Assembly: GCF_026340305.1 (NCBI RefSeq)
Contig: NZ_JAPEPI010000001.1
Location: forward strand, 4,588,001-4,652,000
Source of the DNA: Streptomyces sp. NBC_01381
GTDB lineage: Bacteria > Actinomycetota > Actinomycetes > Streptomycetales > Streptomycetaceae
Direction of reading: 5' to 3'
Length of the DNA: 64,000 bases
The notes beneath the pieces were generated by a model, which made no database searches, was not told where the DNA came from, and saw nothing but the letters and a program-made list of their open reading frames with translations. Shown here in pieces: positions 25,679 to 35,334 of this stretch. The translations under genes were made by a program, and so were the position numbers. The number at the start of each line of letters is the position of its first letter. Within the stretch, counting starts at the first letter, position 1.

Positions 25679-25682
<4 letters not shown>
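24615..25682 (+). CDS. thiolase-fold lipid-transfer protein 1 (Ltp2-like)
   Basis: This 355-residue protein of the SCP2-thiolase/Ltp subgroup starts on the base after the upstream stop. The N-terminal strand is DIAIVAFGQTDHRR, the central segment GGSPxS-like region is DTALVYAYGKSSPGS, and the conserved C-terminal VNPSGGALAANPVMAAGLIRL matches the thiolase GG-hinge and dimer region. Ltp2 homologues are retro-aldolases that need a DUF35 partner. The immediate DUF35 neighbour supports an aldolase-type C-C cleavage role, or alternatively a thiolytic one. The last 4 bases overlap the next gene (ATGA), indicating translational coupling. Confidence 0.82.
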
Positions 25683-26845
<1,163 letters not shown>

Positions 26846-26952
26846 CGGGTGTGTCGTGCCGGGCAGGCGTTCGTCCTCCTTCCGCGGCCTGTCCGGCGCA
26901 GGAACCGAAAGCTAGGCTGGCGTGCGGACGACGCATCGGGAGGAGCACGGAC

Positions 26953-27195
26953 GTGGCCGAAGGCACCATTCAGCAGCATCCGCTCGCAGGCTGGGACAAG
27001 CCGGAGCTCGACCTCAGCACCGCGGACTGGCGATCGAGCAGCGAGGGGCGGGGAGACGTGGAGATCGCCTTTGTCGAAGGATTCATCGCGATGCGCAACG
27101 CGGGCCGCCCCGAGAGCCCGTCCCTGATCTTCACCCCGGCGGAGTGGGGTGCCTTCGTGCACGGCGCGCGCGAGGGCGAGTTCGATCTGACGTAG
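26953..27195 (+). CDS. DUF397 domain protein
   Basis: An 80-residue DUF397 protein, a family nearly confined to Streptomyces and relatives and often paired with an XRE-type regulator as antagonist (the WhiJ/AbaA-like system). The core is WRSSSEGRGDVEIAFVEGFIAMRNAG and a C-terminal LIFTPAEWGAFVHGAREGEF. GTG 26953 follows GGGAGGAGC. Here no XRE gene is adjacent, so it is an orphan. A -10-like TAGGCT lies about 40 bases upstream. Its 3' end is involved in an 18-bp tandem duplication. Confidence 0.85.
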   Translation: MAEGTIQQHPLAGWDKPELDLSTADWRSSSEGRGDVEIAFVEGFIAMRNAGRPESPSLIFTPAEWGAFVHGAREGEFDLT

Positions 27196-27218
27196 GCCGT
27201 CGATCTGGCGTAGGCCGT
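27183..27218 (+). repeat. 18-bp tandem duplication across the DUF397 stop
   Basis: CGATCTGACGTAGGCCGT is repeated immediately with one A/G change. The first copy contains the stop codon and the second copy carries a back-up in-frame TAG. Probably a recent slippage or duplication event. Confidence 0.7.
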
Positions 27219-27283
27219 ACGGGCGTTGTGCGCCCTCGTCTCCGGCTGTCGCGGCCGGCCGCGCCGCCGGCCGTGCTGACCTG

Positions 27284-27297
27284 GTGACTTTGGACTC
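27284..27297. promoter_or_regulatory. candidate DevR/OsdR-like box before universal stress gene
   Basis: GTGACTTTGGACTC resembles the hypoxia/dormancy DevR box core (GGGACTTTNGKCCC), matching 11 of 14 positions by my alignment, 85 bases before the universal stress gene. Such genes are OsdR targets in Streptomyces. Weak evidence. Confidence 0.3.
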
Positions 27298-27381
27298 TGC
27301 CCCCGGGCTCGCCCGCCGCACGAGGTCGGGCCCGGAAGCAGAGCCGGTCGACCTTGGCCTTGCGCCGGAGACGAGGAAGCC

Positions 27382-28290
27382 ATGAGCGACGCCGTGAACG
27401 GCGATGCCACCGTCCAGCCCGTTGTCGTCGCCGTGGACGGATCAGCCGGCAGCGATCACGCCCTGGAGTGGGCGCTGACCGCCGCGCGGCTACGCCGTGC
27501 GCCGCTGCGGATCGCGCATGTGCGGCAGTACGCGCTGCCGCTTGCCGACGGGCCGCGCATGCCGACCATCGACCACCGCCACGACGCCGACCCGGTCATC
27601 GACCGTACGCGCGGGCTCCTGGAGGGGCGGGCGGACCTGCCCCCGCTGATGTTGGAGGTCGTTGACGGCGCTCCGGGCAAGGACATTCCACGGCTCGGCG
27701 ACGGGGCGCAGATGCTTGTCCTCGGGTCGCGGGGGCGCGGCGGGTTCAGGAGCCTGCTGCTCGGCTCGAACGGTCTGGCGTGCGCGCGCGAGGCGGCGTG
27801 CCCCGTCGTGGTCGTGCGGCCCGGTGCGGAGCCGGCGGCGGACGAAGAGACGTACGTGGCTCTCGGCCTCGACGCGCTGACCCCGGACGACGGCGTCATC
27901 GGCTTCGCCTTCGCCGAAGCGCAGATGCGGGGCGTTCCGCTGCGCGTCCTCTGCGCCTACGCGTCGCCCACCCTCGTCTACACCGCCGCCGGCGACTTCG
28001 TGACCTCGGCGAGCGCGGACGCGGCGGCCGCGGCCGATCACACGGAACGCGCGGACATGCGGCTCGCGCCGTTCAAGGAGCGCCATCCGAAGGTGAGCGT
28101 CGAGCTGCTCGTCCTGCCGGGGGACGCGGCCGGGATCCTGGTGGAGGCGTCGTTGAACGCGGAACTCGTGGTGGTGGGACGGCATCACCGGCGGATGATG
28201 ACCGGCCGCCTTGTCGGCTCGGTGACCAATGCGGTGCTGCTGCATGCGGAGGGTGCGGTGGCCGTGGTGCCGGTCAGCGAGGCGGAGTGA
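27382..28290 (+). CDS. tandem universal stress protein (two USP domains)
   Basis: This is a 302-residue cytoplasmic ATP-binding stress protein with two UspA domains (about 12-150 and 158-300). The ATP motif in domain 1 is GSRGRGGFRSLLLGSNGLA (G-2x-G-9x-G-S type), and in domain 2 VVGRHHRRMMTGRLVGSVTN. ATG 27382 follows GAGGAAG. Double-domain USPs in actinobacteria are induced by hypoxia, stationary phase or nitrosative stress. A weak DevR-like box lies upstream. It is a monocistronic unit convergent with the LRR gene. Confidence 0.9.
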   Translation: MSDAVNGDATVQPVVVAVDGSAGSDHALEWALTAARLRRAPLRIAHVRQYALPLADGPRMPTIDHRHDADPVIDRTRGLLEGRADLPPLMLEVVDGAPGKDIPRLGDGAQMLVLGSRGRGGFRSLLLGSNGLACAREAACPVVVVRPGAEPAADEETYVALGLDALTPDDGVIGFAFAEAQMRGVPLRVLCAYASPTLVYTAAGDFVTSASADAAAAADHTERADMRLAPFKERHPKVSVELLVLPGDAAGILVEASLNAELVVVGRHHRRMMTGRLVGSVTNAVLLHAEGAVAVVPVSEAE

Positions 28291-28320
28291 GCGGGGCGGG
28301 ACTGTGTCGTGATGGGGGGC

Positions 28321-29052
28321 TCATCCCAGCACGACACAGCCCCGCCCCTCCAGCCTGCGCAGCAGTTCGTCCGGCACATGGACGTCGTTCCAGCGCAGGT
28401 CCAGCTTCTCCAGGGCGGGCAGCTCCGCGATCCAGTGCGGCAGCTCCCGCAGCCGGTTGGCGCGCAGGTCGACTCTGCGCAGCAGGGGCAGATCGCGCAG
28501 TGCGTCCGGTACGTGAGTGAACTCGTTCTCGCGCAGCTCCAGTTCGCGCAGTTGGCGCAGCCGGCGGAACGTGGCGGGGAGCGCGGAGAGGCGGTTGCCG
28601 CGCAGCCACAGTTCACGCAGGGCCGTGAGGCCGCCGAGGGACGCGGGCAGTGCGGTCAGGTGGTTGTGCTGTGCGCGCAGTTCCACCAGGGCCTTGAGTG
28701 AACCCAGCGCGTCCGGCAGCGCGGCGAGCCGGTTCTCGCCCACGTTCAGATACCTCAGCCGCGTCAGCCCGCCCAGTGACTCCGGCAGCGAGGCGAGGTC
28801 GTTGTCGTGGAGGTAGAGGAAGCGGCTCAGGCCCGTCAGGTCGCCCAGCTCGGGCGGGACCGAGGTCAGCCGGTTGTGGCCGAGGTCCAGGGTGTGCAGC
28901 GCGGTCAGGGTGCCGATCCGAGCGGGCAGCCGCGTGAGCGCGTTGTCGGGCAGGAGCAGGACCTCAAGGGCCGGGTGCCGCCACACCTCGTCGGGGATCT
29001 CGCTCAGCCCGCCGTGCCAGTAGTTGAGTACGCGCTCGGCGCCGGTCGGCAT
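28321..29052 (-). CDS. leucine-rich repeat protein
   Basis: The 243-residue cytosolic protein is built of about nine LRRs of 23 residues with the bacterial consensus LxxLxLxxNxLxxLPxxIGxL (e.g. LHTLDLGHNRLTSVPPELGD, LRYLNVGENRLAALPDALGS). It has no signal peptide or membrane segment. It likely acts as a protein-interaction scaffold. ATG 29052 follows AAGGGA. It is divergent from the LAL regulator, sharing a 159-bp promoter region. The frame remains open for more than 3 kb further upstream, but that is antisense to the regulator and is an artefact of G/C-biased codons. Confidence 0.87.
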   Translation of the reverse strand: MPTGAERVLNYWHGGLSEIPDEVWRHPALEVLLLPDNALTRLPARIGTLTALHTLDLGHNRLTSVPPELGDLTGLSRFLYLHDNDLASLPESLGGLTRLRYLNVGENRLAALPDALGSLKALVELRAQHNHLTALPASLGGLTALRELWLRGNRLSALPATFRRLRQLRELELRENEFTHVPDALRDLPLLRRVDLRANRLRELPHWIAELPALEKLDLRWNDVHVPDELLRRLEGRGCVVLG

Positions 29053-29211
29053 ATGAGTTCCCTTCGTCTGCGGAGAGGCGGTGTCAGTCAACCGCATCAC
29101 TGTCGGCGAAGCGGCTCCCGGTGGCCCGCACGGGCGTAATCTGAAGTGCCTGAAGGCCAAGGCGTGCGCTGCGGGAAGCACCCGGCGGACCACCGTGGCT
29201 GGGGGTGTCCC

Positions 29212-32106
29212 ATGGTGCAGCACTTCAGTCACGGCAAGCGGATCCTCTTCGAGCGCGAGAGTGAACTGGCCGCCCTCGACGAGGCGTTGAGCGAGCTGAG
29301 CGGGCTGCCGCGCGACGGCGCGGAACCCCCGGACCGGCGCCGCGGCGCGCTGATCTCCTTCGCGGGGCGCGCGGGCCTCGGCAAGACCTCCCTCCTCGCG
29401 GAGGCACGGCGACGTGCGGCGGCCAAGGGCTGCACGGTGGCGTCCGCGCGCGGCAGCGACCAGGAGCAGCGCGTCGCCTTCCACGTGGCACGCCAGCTGG
29501 TGCAGCCGCTGCTCGCCCCGGTCCCGGACGCGGAACTGCGCGCGGCGCTGGGCAGTTGGTACGCCATCGTCGGCCCCGCGCTCGGGCTCTGCGCGCCGTC
29601 GGACGGCGCGCCGCCCGACCCGCAGGGCCTGCGCGACGGGCTCGACTGGGTGCTCACCCATCTCGCCGTGCAGCGCGCCCCGTTGGTGGTCGTCCTCGAC
29701 GACGCGCACTGGGCCGACACCGAGTCGCTGAGCTGGCTCGCCGCCTTCGCGCCCCGCGCCGAGGCGCTGCCGCTGCTCCTGATCGTCGCCTACCGGCCCG
29801 AGGAACTGCCCGCGCACGCCGAGGAGTTCAGAGGGCTGCCCGGACGGGCGGGGCAGCGGCCCCTCGGTCTCGAACCGCTCAGCGCCGGCGCCGTCGCCCG
29901 CCTTGTCCGCGACGGGCTCGGCGCCCGCGCCGACGACGCGTTCTGCCGCGAGTGCTGGGCGGTCACCGCGGGCAACCCGTTCGAGGCGGTGGAGCTGACC
30001 GCCAAGGTGCGCGACCGCGGACTCATCCCCGACGAGGCCGCGGCGCATCTGCTGCGCGACCTCGCGGCCGCCGTCAAGGGCAGCGGTCTCGTCGCCCGCC
30101 TGGAACGCCTGGGCACCTCCACCGTCCGGTTCGCCTGGGCCTGCGCCGTACTCGGCACCGAGATCTCCCCGGCGCTCGCCGCCGCCGTCGCGGGCATCGG
30201 CGAGCGGGAGGGCGCCGACTGCGCCGACCGGCTGCGCCGCGCCCGCGTCCTGACCGGCGCCGACCGGCTCGAGTTCGTGCACCCGCTGATCGCCACCGCC
30301 GTCTACCGCGCCATTCCCTGCGGGGTGCGCGTCGCCCTGCACGGCCAGGCCGCCTGGTCCGTGGTCAACGCCGGGTTCGGCGCGTCCGCCGCCGCGCGCC
30401 ATCTCCTGGAGGTCCACCCCGACGGCGACACCTGGGTCGTACAGCAACTGCGCGCCGCCGCCGGCGAGACCGTCCGGGCGGGGGCGCCCGACGCGGCCCG
30501 TCGCTATCTCGCCAGGGCGCTGCGCGAACCACCGCGCTGGGAGGACCGTGCCGCGGTCCTCTACGAACTGGGCTGCGCCTCGCTGCTCACCGAGCCGGCG
30601 ACGACCGTCAACCATCTGCGGGCCGCCCTCGAAGAACCCATCACGGACCCCGCCCTGCGCCACGGCATCGTCTACCGCCTCTCCCAGGTCCTCGCCCACT
30701 CCGACCGCCTCGGCGAGGCCTCCGACACCCTCGCCCGGGAGATCCGCCTGACCACCGACCCACGGGTACGGATCCGGATGCAGGCCGAGCAGTTCATGTG
30801 GGACGCCTTCCGCGCCGATGAACCCGACTCGCCCGCCCGCTCCCGGCGCCTGGCCCGGCTCGCCGACCGGCTGCCGGGCCGCGACCTCACCGAGCGGTAC
30901 ATCATCGGGCTCCGCGCCTGGGACGCCACGCTGCGCGCCGAACCCGCGGGGACCGCCGTGCGGCACGCCGAGCGTGCCCTGGTCGGCGGGCTCGGCTGGG
31001 CGGAGGAGGACCGCGGCTTCGAGGTTCCCGTCCTGGTCGCCCTCACCTTCCTGTACGCCGACCGCCCCGGCCGCGCCGAGGAGCTGTTCGCCGCGGGGAT
31101 CGCCGACTTCGAGCGGCAGGGCTGGCGCGGCGCCCATCTGTCCTTCGCGTACACCCTGCTCGCGTACATCCGGTTCCGGCGCGGTCGTCTCGCCGAGGCC
31201 GAGGACTTCGTGCGTGCCGGGCTTCGGATCGCCGAGCGGGTGGGGCCCGGCACCCCCGCCCACTGGTACGCGGTCGGCATCCTCATCGAGACCCTGCTGG
31301 CCCGCGGCCGGGTCGCCGAGGCGACGCGGACCGCCGAGCAGTACTCCTTCGGCGCGCCGTTCCCCGCGGCCGTCGTCTTCCCCGACGCGCAGGCCGTGCA
31401 CGGCGAACTGCTCCTCGCGCGCGGGCTCACCAAGGACGCGGCCGCCGAACTCGCCGCGGCAGGCCGCCGCCTCGACCCGCGCGGCATGCGCAACCCCGCC
31501 TGGTGCCCCTGGCAGCTGCACCTCGCGCTCGCCGAGGCCGAGGACGCCCCCGAGCGCGCGCTCGCCACCGCACACGAGGCGACCCGGCGGGCCCGCGGAT
31601 TCGCCACCGCTTCGGCGGTGGGGCAGGCGCTGCGGATCAGCGCCGAGGTCTCGTCGGGCTCGGCGCGCCTCAAGCTCCTGGAGGAGGCGGTCGGTCATCT
31701 GGAGCGCTCGCCCGCGGCGTACGAACTGGCCTGCGCGCTGGTGGGCCTCGGCGGTGAACTGCGCCGCGCCGGACGCCCCAAGGAGGCCGCCGAACCGCTC
31801 TACCGAGGGCTCGACGCGGCCGTCCAGTGCGGTGCCGACGGCCTGGTCGAGCGGGCCCGCGACGAGCTGGCGGCCGCGGGCCTGCGTCCCCGGCTCCTGC
31901 ACAGCACCGAGACGGACACACTCACCGCGCGCGAGCGCACCGCCGCCAACCTCGCCGTCCGCGGCGAGCCGGTCGCCAGGATCGCTGCGGAGCTGCACAC
32001 CGATGAGCCGGCCGTGGTGCGGCTGCTGTCCGCGGTGTACCGGAAAGTGGGAACGGATCACTCGGGTCTCGCCGCGGCGCTTGGCGCTCCGCTGGAAGGG
32101 CGGTGA
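29212..32106 (+). CDS. LuxR family regulator of LAL type (AAA ATPase-TPR-HTH)
   Basis: This 964-residue large ATP-binding LuxR regulator has Walker A FAGRAGLGKTSLL near residue 49, Walker B LVVVLDDAHWADTESLSWL near 160, a long TPR-like helical region (350-880), and a C-terminal LuxR HTH from LTARERTAANLAVRG near 902. The HTH is diverged: the usual TVEWHL recognition helix reads EPAVVRLLSAVYRKVG, so DNA recognition may differ. The start is chosen at ATG 29212 just before the conserved FERESELAALDEAL. LAL proteins activate secondary-metabolite or catabolic operons; no dedicated cluster is adjacent. Confidence 0.87.
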   Translation: MVQHFSHGKRILFERESELAALDEALSELSGLPRDGAEPPDRRRGALISFAGRAGLGKTSLLAEARRRAAAKGCTVASARGSDQEQRVAFHVARQLVQPLLAPVPDAELRAALGSWYAIVGPALGLCAPSDGAPPDPQGLRDGLDWVLTHLAVQRAPLVVVLDDAHWADTESLSWLAAFAPRAEALPLLLIVAYRPEELPAHAEEFRGLPGRAGQRPLGLEPLSAGAVARLVRDGLGARADDAFCRECWAVTAGNPFEAVELTAKVRDRGLIPDEAAAHLLRDLAAAVKGSGLVARLERLGTSTVRFAWACAVLGTEISPALAAAVAGIGEREGADCADRLRRARVLTGADRLEFVHPLIATAVYRAIPCGVRVALHGQAAWSVVNAGFGASAAARHLLEVHPDGDTWVVQQLRAAAGETVRAGAPDAARRYLARALREPPRWEDRAAVLYELGCASLLTEPATTVNHLRAALEEPITDPALRHGIVYRLSQVLAHSDRLGEASDTLAREIRLTTDPRVRIRMQAEQFMWDAFRADEPDSPARSRRLARLADRLPGRDLTERYIIGLRAWDATLRAEPAGTAVRHAERALVGGLGWAEEDRGFEVPVLVALTFLYADRPGRAEELFAAGIADFERQGWRGAHLSFAYTLLAYIRFRRGRLAEAEDFVRAGLRIAERVGPGTPAHWYAVGILIETLLARGRVAEATRTAEQYSFGAPFPAAVVFPDAQAVHGELLLARGLTKDAAAELAAAGRRLDPRGMRNPAWCPWQLHLALAEAEDAPERALATAHEATRRARGFATASAVGQALRISAEVSSGSARLKLLEEAVGHLERSPAAYELACALVGLGGELRRAGRPKEAAEPLYRGLDAAVQCGADGLVERARDELAAAGLRPRLLHSTETDTLTARERTAANLAVRGEPVARIAAELHTDEPAVVRLLSAVYRKVGTDHSGLAAALGAPLEGR

Positions 32107-32109
32107 TGG

Positions 32110-32189
32110 ACCTGCGGGTCGGTGGGGGCTTGTCGCGCCCACGCGGCGGAGCCGCACATGTCACAGCCCCGCGCCCCTTACGGGGCGCT
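32110..32189 (+). repeat. stop-codon-anchored hairpin repeat, copy e (module B)
   Basis: Follows the LuxR TGA within a few bases: CCTGCGGGTCGGTGGGGGC and the TTGTCGCGC core, then module B with GCGGCGGAGCCGC, ACATGTCACAGCC and the hairpin GCGCCCC-TTAC-GGGGCGC. The loop differs from other copies while the stem is kept. Confidence 0.75.
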
Positions 32190-32253
32190 TGGCCGGTGCC
32201 GACCGGCGCCGCCCCCGCGCCGACAATCGCCGCGGGCCACGTACCATTGGCGC

Positions 32254-32754
32254 ATGTCCTTCCTCCGCCGCCGCAGCTCCGCCACTCCCGCGGGCCCGGA
32301 CTTCGATGTCCTGGCCATGGACCCCGGTGACTGGCCCGGCAATCTCGGCGCGGGTCTGCTGCCCGCGCCCGACGGCAGCTGCCAGGGTGTCTTCCTGCGC
32401 TACGACCTCTTCGGCGGCCGCGGCCCCGCGATGATCATCGGCAATCTGCCCGAGGGCTCCCCGGCCCGCGAGACGGGCGACGACGAGGTGCCCTTCGAGG
32501 TGGCCCAGCTGCTGCTCGCGCTGGAGAACAACGAGGAGATCACCGTCGTCACCACCGAGGACATGCCGGTGATGCAGGGCGACAACCTCCTGATCGTGCG
32601 CCGCCTCAAGCTCTCCGAAAGCCGCATCTCCTGCGTGCAGTTCGACCGCAGCGACGGCGTCCTCGTCACCATCGCCGCCTGGGACCGGCCGATCACCGAC
32701 GATCTGTACGCACTGCTCAAGCCGCTGCCCGCGGAGCTTTTCCAGCAGGGCTGA
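32254..32754 (+). CDS. conserved hypothetical protein (leaderless)
   Basis: The 166-residue soluble acidic protein is not recognised as a named domain. It has no signal or membrane segment and shows alternating strands such as GPAMIIGNLPEG, EITVVTTEDMPV, NLLIVRRLKL and GVLVTIAAWDRP, suggesting an alpha/beta fold. There is no ribosome site; a -10-like TACCAT ends 6 bases before ATG 32254 with a -35-like CCGACA 16 bases upstream, which fits leaderless transcription. It is followed by a strong terminator at 32804-32831, so it is monocistronic. Confidence 0.75.
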   Translation: MSFLRRRSSATPAGPDFDVLAMDPGDWPGNLGAGLLPAPDGSCQGVFLRYDLFGGRGPAMIIGNLPEGSPARETGDDEVPFEVAQLLLALENNEEITVVTTEDMPVMQGDNLLIVRRLKLSESRISCVQFDRSDGVLVTIAAWDRPITDDLYALLKPLPAELFQQG

Positions 32755-32803
32755 GGGGCCCCACTCCCGCGCCCCGACCGAATCCGTCCGCATCCGTCCA
32801 AGT

Positions 32804-32831
32804 ACCCACCCCTTACGTCCAAGGGGTGGGT
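32804..32831 (+). terminator. rho-independent terminator
   Basis: An 11-bp perfect stem ACCCACCCCTT / AAGGGGTGGGT with a 6-base loop, followed by TTTGTTG, 49 bases after the hypothetical gene. Confidence 0.88.
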
Positions 32832-32880
32832 TTGTTGTGCGTCTTGCCACTGAGTCATCGGACTTTTAACGTGACCGGTC

Positions 32881-35244
32881 ATGACTCCTGGGATCTCCCG
32901 AAGAACCACCATGAAGTCCGCCGTCGGCGGTGCGGCCATACTGGCGACGGGTGGAGGCGTACTGGCCGATACCGCGGGTGCGGCCGAACGCCGGCGTGAT
33001 ACGTCCGATGAATCGCTGCTCTGGTATGCGGCGCCCGCCGCCGACTGGGAGCGCGAGGCCCTCCCCATCGGCAACGGCGCGCTCGGCGCCATGGTCTTCG
33101 GCACCCTCGCATCCGAGCGGCTCCAGTTCAACGAGAAGACCCTGTGGACCGGCGGCCCCGGCTCCCGCGACGGCTACGACTTCGGCAACTGGCGCGAGGC
33201 CAGACCGGGAGCCCTCGACGCCGTACGCGAAGAGCTCGACGCGCGGGGCAGCCTCGGCCCCGACGCCGTCGCGGCGAAGCTCGGCCAGGCGCGCCGCGGC
33301 TACGGCGCCCACCAGACCTTCGGCGACCTGCACATCGACATGTCGGGCGCGCCGGACACCCCCGACGCCACTTACCGCCGCGCCCTCGACCTCCGCCGGG
33401 GCCTGGCGACCGTCACGTACACCCACCAACAGGTGCGCCACGAGCGGGAGTTCTTCGCCTGCCACCCTGACGGCGTGCTCGTCGGGCGCCTGACCGCGGA
33501 CCGCCCCGCGAGCGTGACCTGCACCCTCCGCCACACCTCGCCACGCGCCGATTTCACCGTCACGGCCGACGGCGACCGCATGACCGTACGCGGTGAACTC
33601 GCCGACAACGGGCTGAAGTTCGAGGCGCAGCTCCGGGTCGTGCACCAGGGCGGCAAGCGCACCGCGAACGCCGACGGCAGCATCACCGTCAGCGGCGCCG
33701 ACCACGTCTGGTTCGCGCTCGCCGCGGACACCGACTACGCCGACACCTACCCCGACTACCGCGGCGACGACCCGCACGCCACCGTCACCCGCACCGTCGA
33801 CGAGGCCGTCGCCCGAGGGCACGGCGCGCTGCGCGCCCGCCATCTCCGCGACCACGGCGAGCTGTTCGGCCGGGTCGCCCTCGACATCCGCCAGGCCGCG
33901 CCCGCAGACATCCCGACCGACCGGCTGCTCAAGGAGTACGGGGGAGGCGCGAGCGCGTCCGACCGTGCCCTGGAAGCCCTCTTCTTCCAGTACGGGCGCT
34001 ATCTCCTCATCGCCTCGTCGCGCGCGGGATCGCTGCCCGCCAACCTCCAGGGCGTATGGAACAACAGCACCACCCCGCCCTGGTCGGCCGACTACCACAC
34101 GAACATCAACCTGCAGATGAACTACTGGCTCGCCGAGGCCGCGGGCCTCCCCGAGACCACCGCGCCGTACGACCGCTTCGTCGAGGCACTGCGCGCGCCG
34201 GGCCGGCGTACGGCCAAGGAGATGTTCGGCTCACGGGGCTGGGTCGTGCACAACGAGACCAACCCCTACGGCTTCACCGGAGTCCATGACTGGTCCACGG
34301 CCTTCTGGTTCCCCGAGGCGGCCGCCTGGCTCACCGCGCAGCTCTACGAGCACTACCGCTTCGGCGGCTCCACGGACTATCTGCGCTCCACCGCCTACCC
34401 GGCGATGAAGGAGGCCGCCGAGTTCTGGCTCGACAACCTGCGCACCGACCCGCGCGACGGCACCCTCGTCGCCACCCCCAGCTACTCGCCCGAGCACGGC
34501 GACTTCACCGCGGGCGACTCCATGGCCCAGCAGATCGTCCACGACCTGCTCACCAACACCCTGGAGGCCGCCCGCGTCCTGGGCGACTCGGCCGCGTTCC
34601 GTGCCGAACTCGAAAAGACCCTCGGCAAGCTCGACCCCGGCCTGCGGATCGGCTCCTGGGGCCAACTCCAGGAGTGGAAGGCCGACTTGGACGACAGGAC
34701 CGACGACCACCGGCACGTCTCCCACCTCTACGCCCTGCACCCCGGGCGGCAGATCAAGCCCGGCAGCAAGTGGGCGGACGCCGCGAAGGTGTCGCTGACC
34801 GCCCGCGGCGACGGCGGCACCGGCTGGTCCAAGGCGTGGAAGGTCAACTTCTGGGCACGCCTGCGCGACGGCGACCACGCGCACAAGATGCTGAGCGAGC
34901 AGCTCAAGTCGTCGACGCTGCCCAACCTCTGGGACACCCACCCGCCGTTCCAGATCGACGGCAACTTCGGTGCGACATCGGGTGTCGTGGAGATGCTCCT
35001 GCAGAGCCAGCACGACGTCATCGAGGTGCTGCCCGCGCTGCCCGCGAGCTGGCCCGAGGGGTCGGTGCGCGGGCTGCGGGCGCGCGGCGGGGCGCGGCTC
35101 GACATCGAGTGGTCGGGCGGGCGCGCCACCCGCATCGTGCTCACCGCGTCGCGGACGCGTGAACTGACCGTGCGCAGCGGCCTGTTGAGCGGCGGCGAGA
35201 AGACGTTCAAGGCGCGGGCGGGGGAGCGTTACGTCTTCGACTGA
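32881..35244 (+). CDS. Tat-secreted GH95 family alpha-L-fucosidase/galactosidase
   Basis: This 787-residue glycoside hydrolase of family 95 (inverting, releasing terminal L-fucose or L-galactose) has an N-terminal Tat signal (SRRTTMKSAVGGAA, Arg7-Arg8). The N-terminal beta domain begins LLWYAAPAADWEREALPIGNG and contains FNEKTLWTGGP. The (alpha/alpha)6 catalytic barrel shows NINLQMNYWLAE near 409 with the paired Asn, PSYSPEHGD near 533 with the catalytic Glu, and QIDGNFGATSGVVEML near 690 with the Asp. A C-terminal beta domain ends the protein at normal family length. No clear ribosome site precedes ATG 32881. It is convergent with the amidase gene. It likely degrades extracellular plant or algal fucosides. 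Confidence 0.92.
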   Translation: MTPGISRRTTMKSAVGGAAILATGGGVLADTAGAAERRRDTSDESLLWYAAPAADWEREALPIGNGALGAMVFGTLASERLQFNEKTLWTGGPGSRDGYDFGNWREARPGALDAVREELDARGSLGPDAVAAKLGQARRGYGAHQTFGDLHIDMSGAPDTPDATYRRALDLRRGLATVTYTHQQVRHEREFFACHPDGVLVGRLTADRPASVTCTLRHTSPRADFTVTADGDRMTVRGELADNGLKFEAQLRVVHQGGKRTANADGSITVSGADHVWFALAADTDYADTYPDYRGDDPHATVTRTVDEAVARGHGALRARHLRDHGELFGRVALDIRQAAPADIPTDRLLKEYGGGASASDRALEALFFQYGRYLLIASSRAGSLPANLQGVWNNSTTPPWSADYHTNINLQMNYWLAEAAGLPETTAPYDRFVEALRAPGRRTAKEMFGSRGWVVHNETNPYGFTGVHDWSTAFWFPEAAAWLTAQLYEHYRFGGSTDYLRSTAYPAMKEAAEFWLDNLRTDPRDGTLVATPSYSPEHGDFTAGDSMAQQIVHDLLTNTLEAARVLGDSAAFRAELEKTLGKLDPGLRIGSWGQLQEWKADLDDRTDDHRHVSHLYALHPGRQIKPGSKWADAAKVSLTARGDGGTGWSKAWKVNFWARLRDGDHAHKMLSEQLKSSTLPNLWDTHPPFQIDGNFGATSGVVEMLLQSQHDVIEVLPALPASWPEGSVRGLRARGGARLDIEWSGGRATRIVLTASRTRELTVRSGLLSGGEKTFKARAGERYVFD

Positions 35245-35250
35245 GCCACC

Positions 35251-35315
35251 GTCAGTTCGGCCCGCGCATACGCCGGGGCCGGGCCTGCCCCCACGCAGAC
35301 CCGGCCCCGACTGAC
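35251..35315. terminator. bidirectional terminator between convergent genes
   Basis: Outer arms GTCAGT (35251-35256) / ACTGAC (35310-35315) and inner arms CGGGGCCGGG (35274-35283) / CCCGGCCCCG (35300-35309), between the GH95 and amidase stops. Confidence 0.65.
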
Positions 35316-35334
35316 CTTGGCGGCTCCAGCAGCT

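Noticed and set aside
28321..32157. 1278-codon open frame on the minus strand
   Set aside because: Only the part below 29052 (LRR protein) is real; the rest is antisense to the LAL regulator and arises from G/C-rich third positions.
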